Assembly: GCA_964020085.1 (NCBI GenBank) | Contig: OZ026600.1 | Span: 33,201-97,200 of the forward strand | Source of the DNA: Micromussa lordhowensis | Taxonomy: Eukaryota; Cnidaria; Anthozoa; Scleractinia; Lobophylliidae | DNA: 64,000 bases | Direction: 5' to 3' | Shown here: in pieces, positions 14,001 through 26,000 of the stretch | Layout: each line of letters starts with the position of its first letter | How positions within the stretch are numbered: position 1 is the stretch's first letter | The notes under the pieces: model-generated | What the model saw: only the letters and a program-made list of their open reading frames with translations | Databases searched by the model: none | What the model was told of the DNA's origin: nothing | Translations under genes and position numbers: made by a program

Positions 14001-17000
14001 TCCATTAAGAAGACCAGCTCCAACCTGTTGAATGAAGTCTACATCTTGGCTGCGTCTTGCCTCTGTACTGAAGCGATTTGTCATTGATTGAAGTAAAGTA
14101 GCAGCATTGCTCTGAAGACAAATTAAAACACTGCTAAGTATGAAACATTGACCATGGCTAAGTAGCAGTTCAGTTTAGGTAAATAAAACGTTTAATGTTA
14201 ATTACCTAAGAATAATGAGTTTTCTCAGAGAAGATAAAAATTCAATAAGGATATGATCACTGTAGAAAGCACATTTTACTTCTCAGCACTATTAAAAAAG
14301 AGTATGAAATTAAGATACTCGCCGAGTTTTCAAGTTCTAATGGACCTAATAACCTCACGACGAAGTGGCCAATTTAAATTTTCAGCCTTTCTCTTTATAC
14401 AGCATTATATAATGAGTGGAATTATTCACGCACTTTGATTGGGGCTTATGATCAATAGCCCTTCTTTATGATGACATCAGTCCACCGAATTTCACCACCA
14501 AGCCTCGTATTGAAGATGCAAATTACAAATTTGATCATGCACAAATTCCCAAAGCAGCAAAGATGAAAAGAATATGTTTTGTCGTCATCTTTGATCAGTT
14601 ACTAAACAGACGCACAACAACATGGAAGCTACTAGTTAAATCGAGTTTAATTAATAATTCTGTTTTGCTGATGCAACAATATATTTTACCGTCACTTGTC
14701 TTTGTTAGTTAAATGTGTTACTATTTACTCCGCCTTACCACTGCGTTAATTGTCATGTTATTCCTATGATGGGTTACTTTGTTTACAGTTGCTGAAAGCT
14801 GTGTGATTTCCCGAAGCATCTGTGGTCGAGCTACAACCAAGTGTCCCAAAACTTCGTCCTTTGCCTTCAACGACGACAATAATGTATTAATTAAAATAGG
14901 AAATTTTTTAGAAACTATGACTATTGCCGGTGCACGGCAAAAAGGGCGTCTTGCCGATTAGCGACCAGAATCTATTTCATAGGACCTTTTAATTACATTG
15001 AGGCCTGATGTGACCTCTCTTTGATGGCTCGAAGAAACCAGTTTCCTTATTTTTCTTTGAATGGTAAGCCTATTTTAAGTCGTAAAAGGTCCAAGGTTTT
15101 CGACTCTCAGTGGACGACCATTTGCAATTTGGCACAGCAGACTAGCTGTTGGTTTGATCATTCATCCGTTTCATTTTCTGTTTATAATTAAGAACAGGAT
15201 TTGTTTTTCAGCTATTTCAAGCTATTGGCTAAATGCTCACTATATTATTAGCGCGGAGAGACAGCCGGACTACAATTTCTGCACGTACTTGAATGAGACT
15301 GTTTCTACACTAAATTGTCACGATCTGTTTTAGTAATTTTGCTCTTACTGAGTTCGTTTCCACAGAAGACAACCCTACACCCTCAGTAGCTGTGAGAGTG
15401 AAATAGGACATCAAGGTAGCACTTTCCAGGTTTCCAGATCTAAGAAGTATAGCAGTTGTGCTATTGGGTCCAGAGATGGCTTTGCTGACTGCAGTTGTCA
15501 CCTCCTCCCTGCTGCTGAGGGGCTCGACCTAAATACCAAGACATTTAACAGATTATATTAAAAACACTGCTAAAGAGTGCTCAATACATGTTTGTGTAGA
15601 GCGGTGTATAGAATTAAATGATTAAATGAAAATATACAAGATTCCCTGCGACCCTGAGTTTCGTGCGTATGCACTCATCAGGCAGATTTAATGAAGGACA
15701 AACTTATCAGCTAGCTATATATACATGTTTACGATAGGGGGAACAATAGGGTTCTGATTACAATGGGTGAGAGGGGCGGAACTATTACAAAATAAGGGGG
15801 TATTATTATTATTATTGTAATTATTATTATTATTATTGTTATTTTTATTATTATTATTATTAAATGTCTTGACGTACGTGTAACGCATGCCCTAACTCCC
15901 GGTCCAACCGGGGCAAGCACACAGCTACGATCTTCAAAGAGCAAGAAAACGAGAAGAAAAGGAAATACAACCAGAGAGTGATGGCTGTAGAGATGGGAAC
16001 CTTTACACCACTAGTGTTTGGTACAAACGGGGGCATGGGACTCGACTGTCAGAACTTTTTAAGAACTCTCGCAAATAAGTTTTCGACTAAGAACGATGAA
16101 CCCTACGCCAGCGTTATTTCCTGGCTTCGAATACAGCTTTCGTTTGCTATATTAAGAACTGTACACAGATGCGTCAGAGGTTCTAGATATCCTTTCAAAT
16201 CACGTGAGGTCTCAGAAGACTTCACTCTCGCGGTAGCTGGTTTACAACTGTACACTTATAATTTTAGGCTTAGATTTTTGATTCAGCCTTTTCTTTAGGA
16301 ATGTTTCATACTGCTTTCATTTGTTTTATTAAGAACTGTACACAGATGCGTCACAGGTTCTAGATATTCTTTCAAATCACGTGAAGTCTCAGAAGACTCC
16401 ACTCTCGCGGTAGCTGGTTTACAACTGTACTTATAATTTTAGGCTTAGATTTTTGATTCAGCCTTTTCTTTAGGAATGTTTCATACAGCTTTCATTTGCT
16501 TTATTAAGAACTGTACACAGATGCGTCAGAGGTTCTAGATATTCTTTCAAATCAGGTCTCAAAAGACTTCACTCTCGCTGTAGCTAGTCTACAAATGTAT
16601 TCAATAATGTTAGACTAAGATTTTTTAATTTAGCTTTTTCTTTAGTAATTTTAAATAATTGAGTTTTTATTTATATCAATATACATGTTTATGGAAAACG
16701 AGAATGATAATGATAGTTGCTTATTATTATGCAGTAAAACTATCTGTATGCACAGTGTTATAAAGCGACACAGGGCGCTAAGCGTAACCTGTGCGCACAA
16801 GCGAAACTTAAAAGGAGTGAAAAAAAAAAAATAATAATAAAAAAATAAATAAATAAAAAGAATATCTACATGACTAAAAAACTATAATCTAGGCATATAA
16901 ATGTCTATAATGTCTCTCGTTCTTCGTGGCTGATAATCAGGCTTTGATCTTAGGTCTTCATATCATAACCTTGAAAGTTCTCGCTATATTTAGGGATGAC

Positions 17001-17031
17001 GACAAGTCTGCCTTTTGCAGGGCCTTATTTA

Positions 17032-17073
<42 letters not shown>

Positions 17074-20000
17074 TATTACTATTATTATTACTATTTATAT
17101 TATTATTACACGCCCTCTGTTTGTGTTTGCGGGGATATCTTCAATGTGGATCACACTACGATTTATAAAATAATTGAGCCACTACACGCGCTCTCATTGG
17201 TCGATAGGTGTGTTTAGATGAGAGTATGTAAACACGGTTGTAACGTTTTAGATTCGGGCGTATTATTTAGAATTATTTTATAAAAGCAATATAGGCCTTT
17301 TTCCGTGTTTATATAGCCTCATCTAAACACTGGAAGGGTTGGGAGAATTCTGTCTCGAATTCTTCCAATCCTCCTCGTGTTTAGATGAGGTTATATAAAC
17401 ACGGAAAAAGTGCACTATTGCTTAAATGCAAACGGAGTGGATTTATCATCCAACGCCATAATGAACTAGGTCGGGTTGTTCGAAAGCCGCTTAACGCTAA
17501 CCCAGGATTAAAAGTTAACCGTAGTATTGATTTTTCTTGAATAAAAATGTTTTCAACTGCTAATGTTTTGTGTAGTTTGAGATTACTCAAACAAAAAACG
17601 GAAAGACAAACAATATAAACAGAAAACCTCACTGAAAAGTTACAAAACTGAAATCAAGCTTCTCGCTAATCCTGGGTTAGCTTAATCAGGCTTTGAACAA
17701 CCCGGCCCAGCTGAGGGATTTGGAGGCGGAACTGCTTCGCATAATATGCAATGGTCGAAATCGAACCAGTTTTGCAAGCCAGAGTTGAATAGGGATTCTG
17801 CTAGGGGATTCTGGGAGGGGCAGAGGTCGGCTGTCTTTGATGTCAGAGTTTGCCATCCGAATGCAGACTCCTATAGAGATTTGGATTCAGACCAGACATT
17901 CAGGCAGCACGAAAAAGAGAAGAAGCGCTAGTACGCTAGCCGTGTGTTAGAAGTAGAGCAAGCTACATTCACATTAGTTTTCAGCACGACAGGTGGAATG
18001 GCGGTGGAATGTAATCGACACCAACAACAACAAGTAGTAGGCTTACTGAGTTAGTTGCTAAAAAATGTTATCATTAATTATTATATATATATACATTAAA
18101 ATTATAGTTATTGTTATTAATTATTATAGAAATTCTTATACCGTAGTTGTTTGCGACATAATAGTAAATGAACCAACAGATGACGATTATTGTGATGAAA
18201 TTGCTGATGAATATTTTCATTCTGTTGATCTCGAGATCGACAGTTTTTTATCCCAAGCATCTTGGAAACAGCCGGATGGAATTTTTTTCGAGAGATTCAC
18301 AACATACCCTTTATCCTGTCTCTCTAAAAGTTCGATTGCACTCAAACCCTTTCAAACATAACGGGAAAGCTACTTTTTAGTGCTATCCTCGATCAATAAA
18401 GCCTTTACTTACTTTCAAACTCACGCTTTACAAAATTATTCCCAAAGGCTCGATGATGCGGAAAGCAAATTCGTAGCAAAATGATAGCACGCTATCACTA
18501 AGTAGTGCACGCTGATTTGAATAAAATCGTAATCCGTAAATTTGTAATGAAACTTTTTCGTCAGTTGAAGCAAGTCTTCTTCGTTTAATTGAGAGTGTTG
18601 GCTTCACTCAAGGTGGATAGTACTTGTAAAGTAATTTATTTACATTGTTCACATTATCAAGCATGTATGAACATTGATTTATAATAGCGGTGTACAATAG
18701 CCCTGTCGTTCCCTTATTTGATTATGGTGACATTCTTTGGGGTGGTAAGAACAACTTCGCCCTTATGTAAAATCTTCAAATTTTCCAAAACAAGGCAGCA
18801 AAGGTCATTCTTGATCGCCATCCAAGATCCTCTGCAAGTTAAGCTCTTGATTCCCTTGCTTGGAAGTTTCAACACGTGAAGCGCCGTTTTCATCGTTGTA
18901 CATGTATAACAATATTTAAGTTTTTAAACGGTTTTACTATTTTAGTTTTCACCTTATAACGAACAGCCTAGTTCATAATTACAACGCGACACAAAAATTA
19001 CTTCCATCTGCCACGTATCTAAACAAACTGGGGGAAGCACGGGTATTTTATCATGGCATCAGGAGGCCCGTGACACCTCCTCACTAGGTTCTTTTAAAAC
19101 GAACCTTAAGCTAGAATTGTAATTAGTTTTATTACTTTATATTTATAATGTTTTTATCCTTTGATGTATATGCGTATTTTAACTTTTAGCTTTTAGACTT
19201 TAACTTTTATTTATGCAGGGGCCCACTAAAGAGCACTTTATCATTGTTATTTACATTCCCATTCTCATGACAATCGTTGTCTCACTTTTAAACATTCCCG
19301 AGGGTGTTTTGTTTATTATATCATCACAGAAAGCGTGCGTCATAATTTCACAAAGTTTTTACCTGAACGATAATCTGGACAGTGGATGCGTCACCTAAAG
19401 AATCAAAGATTAGTACTTGTAGCTTCACGACGTAATTCTCAGACTTGTTGCCTTGAGGAAGCCCAGTGGTAAAACTTGATTCCTTTCCACTGGAAATTAT
19501 GAAAAGACCTTCGGCAGACTGATAACTGCAATTTAAGGGAGATTTGATATATGATGAGTTATCATGGCCTTTTACCTGAAGACTGTCTCTTGGAGTCTGT
19601 TATATTACTTTCAAATCACACCCAAACCCTGGATGTCATTTTTTTAATGGTTGTCATTATGCGACCTAAGAGATTGTTTAAACGTCTTTGATGAAATAAT
19701 CTTGCATAAATGTCAACTGGGCACAAACTTTTATTCTAAAGATCAGTCAATGTAAACAGTTTAAAGATTTTAGATAATTTTCTTTGATTCAAATGATTTC
19801 AATTTTGCGGGAACTTGAAAACTGTTTCTCACCTCAGCTGATAACTAAGGGGCAGATCCTCATCTTCCCAACCGTAACACGTGACATTAAACTCCGTTTT
19901 AAGGACACGACCTTTCTTAGGATGGACACCACACCCTAACTCGTGGACAGGATTACGTGGAGGTGAATTTGTGTCAAATATCATTTCACCTGCTTCTACA

Positions 20001-23000
20001 ATTCCTTCACGAAGGAGGACAGATGCCACGACCTTGTACTTAGATTTCTGCTCCAGTGGTTTCTTTGAACCAGAAAAGACGATATTAGTACTGTCCAAAT
20101 TGGTAAGTGTATAACTTTGAAGGTTTTGGATTTTCAGCCAAGATAGACCATTTCCTAAAAGCGTGAACTGGTACAAAGCCCAGCTGTAACTGATGTCCTT
20201 GAGACAGTATGGTCCACTGCATGTAGCCTCTAAGATCATTCTCCTGTTCGTGCTTACCTTGCTACCGCAGTTAATGGTACATCTGTTGATAAAGTAAAAG
20301 AATATCAACAACAATCATCAGAGATACCAAACATAATTAGTGCCACACAAATTACACTACAGCCTCAGTATAAGGGCGGCGTTAGACCAACATACTTGAG
20401 GCATAGAAATACCCTTCCACGAGAAAAGTATAAGTATAGTACCGTTTGAAAAGGCTTTTGAGTTCAGCTTTTTTAACATGAGATAGTTTCTTCTCACTAC
20501 CTACCAGGTTATAAATTGGTAGCGTATAGCAACTTCGACATCACCAAGCACTACGATTTTCTTACAGCGCTTATTGGCACATCTTCTCCATTCGAACATC
20601 ATGCATAACATGTATACTTAATATTGCTTTCTAGATCAATCTTCAGTTCAATCCACTTTTGTTTCAGTAAGTCATGAAGCTCTCTAGAAATGAATCATGT
20701 CTTAAAAAATATTGGTCAAAACGCAAACAAACGTTTTATTTCGTCATATTATTAAAAAAAACCTAAGGTCTTAAAAGCAAAATATTTTTTTTATTCTCTC
20801 CTATCAAATGTAAACTTGTCACTCTTACCTTAAAGAAATAACATACGGAGGAATCACAGTGAGAGTATGAAATGCTCGAGATACCCTACGATCCTTGGTA
20901 ATAACCAATTCAAAGAGGTAAGTCACATTTGCGTCCATGCTATCCACATCCACTTTAATAATCGGCTTGGTACTGCTTAGCTTTTTTGAATGGCGACCAT
21001 AGCAGCCACTCGGGCCCTCCTTCGAGACATTGCCATCCATTGTTTTGCAGTACCAGGTGAAGCTTATCCCACTGCTGTTGTTAAGTCGAGCATTGGGGTC
21101 ATAAGAACTTGATGCGTTTATCGTAACACTGCCATTACCCTTTATTACAGTACTGCTACCAGTAATATGTGCAACCAAAGGTGGATAAACAACACGAACA
21201 TAGCCATAGTCATAAGTTTCTACTGCAACATCGCCTGATCGAGTTGCGATTAATGCAACGCATCTGATATACAGGTAACCCATGTCGAATTCTCTCCCTT
21301 TTAATTGCAGATTTCCTGTTTTGTTGTTAAATGAACCGCCATGGCTAACAAAGCGCCCAAACTCGCTTGACTTATCACTTGCTTTCGCAATTTCCCATTT
21401 GAAGTTTAAAGACTTTTCACAGTTTCCCTGACTTGTTTCAGCATATATAGTTATGTTTTGAGTGGTGTACAGTACAGCAGCTTCCTTGAGTGTTTTCTTT
21501 AAAGAGATGTTAACTTGCGGATAGAAGCACTGGCATTTTACTGGAGATGTTAAAGTAAATAAAAGATTTACTAAAGGATCTGAAGTATTTTCAAGTAACT
21601 GTAGTACGATCAGATTACCATTGCAAAATAATAAAAGGTTAAAGACTTGATTCACCAGATAATAAATTAAGCAAAAGGTGCTTGTTACATGCATACACAT
21701 GCAAACCAAACAGCGGCAAGTTTATTCCAGCACCTGATAGTCCTAATTCTTCCATTTAATGATCACTCGGGCCACGAGGCTATGACTCTGAGGCCAGGTT
21801 CATCTTCAGACCCTGCCCGCGCTTTGAAACCGCACTACCATGATGATGTAAACATGTCATTGACAACATAACAAGTCATTTTGTTGCAGTGCACTTCCCT
21901 AAGCTAGGCTGCTTGAAGACGTTATCACATCACGAGGTAGAACGGGAACAGAATACTCGCAATATTGGTATTCCATAATTAGAGGAGTAGGTTTGGCTCT
22001 CGATTTGAAACATTACCCCTATTAACCCTAACCTTACAGCATTAAAGAGTTAGGACCAGGACGAATTTCAAGCTGTAGAAAACAGTTACTGGGCTTTACT
22101 CTCTCTGATAAAATTCTTCAAATATTTGCTTACGCGGAAATCTGAACAACACATCAAGGTTCCTTATTTCTGTGTTCAGTTTTGCTACCAAGTTTTCCTC
22201 GCTTGATTTTAAACAAAGAATTTTCACTTCGGCGGTGAGGACTGTATAGCCGAGGGGAGATCTGTGAGGGCTGCAAATAAAAAGAAAAACGAGGTTGTCA
22301 CTCAAGACGAGCGGCGTTGCTCGCTGCTCATGGGTCGACTAACGTTTTTACATCTATATACGTTATCTGCAAAGGGATTTACCCAGCACCGCAGATGTAA
22401 AAGAGAGGACCTAACGGCAGCTTAATCACTGGTCACTAAGATAGCTCAGTTGGGAGAGCATTGCACCGGTAACGCAAAGGTCGTGGGTTCGAATCCCGTT
22501 CAAATTAAAGCCTGAAAATGTTTCCAGGTCATTTTCCCAGTAGTGTTATGACCGCATTCCCATTTATCATCATTTCTGGTCGCTAAGTTCTGCCCTCAAA
22601 CGGTTATCTAGTATAATTTCATTTCCTTACTTCAAGATCGTTATTTCCTAAGTTTCCTTCCTGATCTCTTTGACGTGAAAACAAAAGGAGAGGCGGCATT
22701 TGCCGACCAATCAAGGAGATTGTTGACGTAATTGTTATGAGCATCTGCTTATCTCTGTTTCTGCACTTTTCGTAGGTCCTTAAATTTCTTCCATGCTTGT
22801 ATTGATTGCAGCTTTTTGCTGCATTGTAGCACCTTTTGTTCTGTTAGCTTTCTTAAATTAGGAGTGATCCAAGGTAGATTCCACCAACTATTGATAGACA
22901 AGATTTCTGTGGGAAAAAATGCTTCATAACATTCAATACAATGTCTTTGAATGACCGCTAGTTTTGATTAACACGGCTTAGATGAAAATTGTTTGACACG

Positions 23001-26000
23001 GAAATCGTTCAAGCGGAAGCTAAAGCTCCTTTCACTTGCCTAATGTCAGTGTTTTTACACACGTAAACATTTCTTTTGGGTATCTCTAGGCGATGATTAC
23101 TTCTAAAGTGCGTTAGGGGCAAAGGATGACCAGTGAGGCAAAGAAGAGTTCTTAATGATGGCTGCCACAGAAACGTGAACTGCATTGTTAGAGCGAGCCA
23201 GCGCCCCATTTGGTTAAGCCTCTCTCCCGCACAAGCGAGTCAAGGCCAACAACAAACAGGTTATCAAATTGATTTTACATGCAATCTTCAAGGGTACCGT
23301 ATACCTTCAGATCGGTAATTTTCTCCACATTTGGATTTTTGGGTCGAAGTAATGGTCGGAGAGTAATCTCTAATTTCTGAAAAAAAAATTTAAAAATACT
23401 AAATATTGGCGGAGTAATGCAAGTTTAACGTTATCGCCGGAAGTAAAAGTTTCCCTCTTGATTGGCAGGCCTATAACGTGTATCCAATCAACCGAGACGA
23501 CTTTTGCGGGAGTATTACCTACACGGATGTCACGAATTGGCTTCTCAGTTGATCAGCATTGTTATTCTTACTACCAGGCATTTTGCAGAGGTGGAACGAT
23601 TTCATTTCATCACTCCTTCATTCTGTCAGGGATGCTCGTCAGAAAATTTGAATTTAACTCCAAAAGGAAACTATATGTGGGCGTTACTCGAGTTTCATTA
23701 GACCTCCAAAAGATACCTCTTAAAACAGAATATGTCCGATTACTAGCCACTGTCCAAGAAAGGATCCCGCGCGCACTTTGACTCACGTACTCGAGCGATC
23801 AGCTGAAATCAAGCCTGAAAACAGAAATTAACTGAGAGCGTTTCTTTTATTACTATTTCTTCTAGTGCACCTTAAAGGATAATTTGACAGCTAAAAATGG
23901 TGACGTTTCGTCATCAACACCCTAAGTGAAACCAGAATCGTTGATTTGTACCCGAGACTATGAGAATCCCAGACCTTTTCATATAGGAGAACAGGGCTCA
24001 ATTTTGTTAAGCGGACGAGACGCGGTACTGTCCTTGTTGTCATAGTGACACTACGTTGGACAAATGTCAAATTTCTAAGCTGATATCTCAAAAGATTTTG
24101 TTAGTGCTGTTTTGTCGAATAAATTTTTTTCGTTTGAAGCAGACACTTAAAAGGAACAACTCAAAGGGAATTTGTTCGATTACCTGCAAATTTGGACAGT
24201 TTAACATTAAGCTAGTTTAACATATAAACAACAAAAGTCGGTCTGTGAATTGTTTCTTTCAAAATATTTTCTCTCTGAGAGCGATTTTTAATCCACATTT
24301 TTTAATCCAATTTCGAAAGTGTTTTTTTATCTCTTTATTGTAATTGAATATGGCAAAACGCAGACACGCTTTTTAAGCGCTCTGGTTCCTGAAACCAAGA
24401 AGAAAATTAAATTGGCGAAAAACAAAATTCGCTTTGACTTAGCTTTCAAATGTGATTCGGTTGCTCGCATTTAGTGGTCGTGGAAAATTCGGCAATTTAT
24501 TTTATTTCAGAAATATTGGTATAGCCAACTATATTTGATATACATAGATATTTGATATATCTACAACTTAAGCCGGACGTGCTACATCGCTTGGACGCGA
24601 GACACCCCTGAAAGTATACGCTAACCTTAAGTAAAGAAGAAAGTAAAGATATGTGCAGATATATTTAGAAACTCATTGACAACCAAATGGCTATCTTGGC
24701 AATCTTTACATAACGATCGTCGAACGTTGTTTCTACTCAATAGGGTGAGTTGCATAATTAAAATACCCTACAAACCAATAAGTTAATTACCTCAACGTCA
24801 TGAACTCGACTGACAAGAATCCTGGGAAGATTCGTAAATATTTTTCAATCTGAAGAAAAAGTTTCAAAAATATAATATATGTAGTCGAAGTTCTGCATGG
24901 GTGCTGCTTCAAAGGAGCAGTAAGCAGGTCCTTGCCATGCTTGGACACCAAAATTGAGAGCACGTTTCACATAAAGGGGCTAGAATGGATACTTCACAAT
25001 GTCTTTACATGGCAGGCTCGACGTAGCGCGGATAGTATATAGCTGTAGCAACTATAGTGAAGGGTTTAAACTTATGGCCCTAGCTTCTCAATACTATCAT
25101 TCGTTTAAGAAAAAAATAGAGAGAAGATAGCCGGAGACATAAAATTCGGTTTCTGAACACTCACGAAGATTACCCAAGTACTTCTGAAGAATTCAGAATA
25201 TCACCCGAACACTTCTAACAATCATCCGAAGATTGCCGAAAATCACTCGCATATTCGAAGATTTTTCAACATCATGGTAGGGTTCTGGAACACTTTCAGA
25301 AATGTCGGAATATATTTAGAAGGTTGTATGTAGTCTATTTTTTTTTCAAGTGTATTATTAACAACTTACAATCTTGACTGACTGACCAACCGACCTATCA
25401 GTAACACGTTGTTCACTTACTTGCTGACTTGCAGACCGTCACACGAGGTGGCTGATATAACTGAAAGGACTGAAAGACCACTGAACCGACTGGTCTAACC
25501 CGGCGTGAAAATTTTTTCCATTAATTGATGCAATAAATGGAGAAAAAACAAAACGCAATAAAAATAAACTAAAACACAAGGAAGACCCTACCTGGTCCAA
25601 TGTGTCCTCTCTAGTTTCATTATGCTCCTGGCTATTTAAATTTGCATGATTTGTAGTAAAAAAATGCCCATCAAACATCCACCACACCACAAAATAGTAT
25701 CCTAGTAGGAGACAACGTAGAGTAACATAAGCAGCCTTTTATAGTTATGTTTATTTACTTGATTTTCATCAATTGACAATACAATGGTGTTGGAATTCAA
25801 AGTTTTACCTGGATCACAGCCATAGAGCTCCAAGCGCAAGCCAACGTTATCAACCCGAGTTTGGGGAAAGATAATGATTTCTGACGTCACAACGGGAATA
25901 GGAATATCGTGATACTTGATAGAATTGCTGTCTTTGTTTCCGCGGAATTGCTGGCAAAAGAAATTATCGGCAAATAATAAAAGTGAAGGAGACAGTTGGA

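Noticed and set aside
22435..22506. Functional tRNA-Thr gene
   Set aside because: The acceptor stem does not pair and position 33 is C; a SINE-like relic fits better.
23458..23781. 107-codon plus-strand frame in a gene B intron
   Set aside because: No family resemblance, antisense inside an intron, overlaps another frame; chance.
23895..23925. GAAACGUCA string as a ribozyme core (minus strand)
   Set aside because: No stem II between TGATGA and GAAAC.
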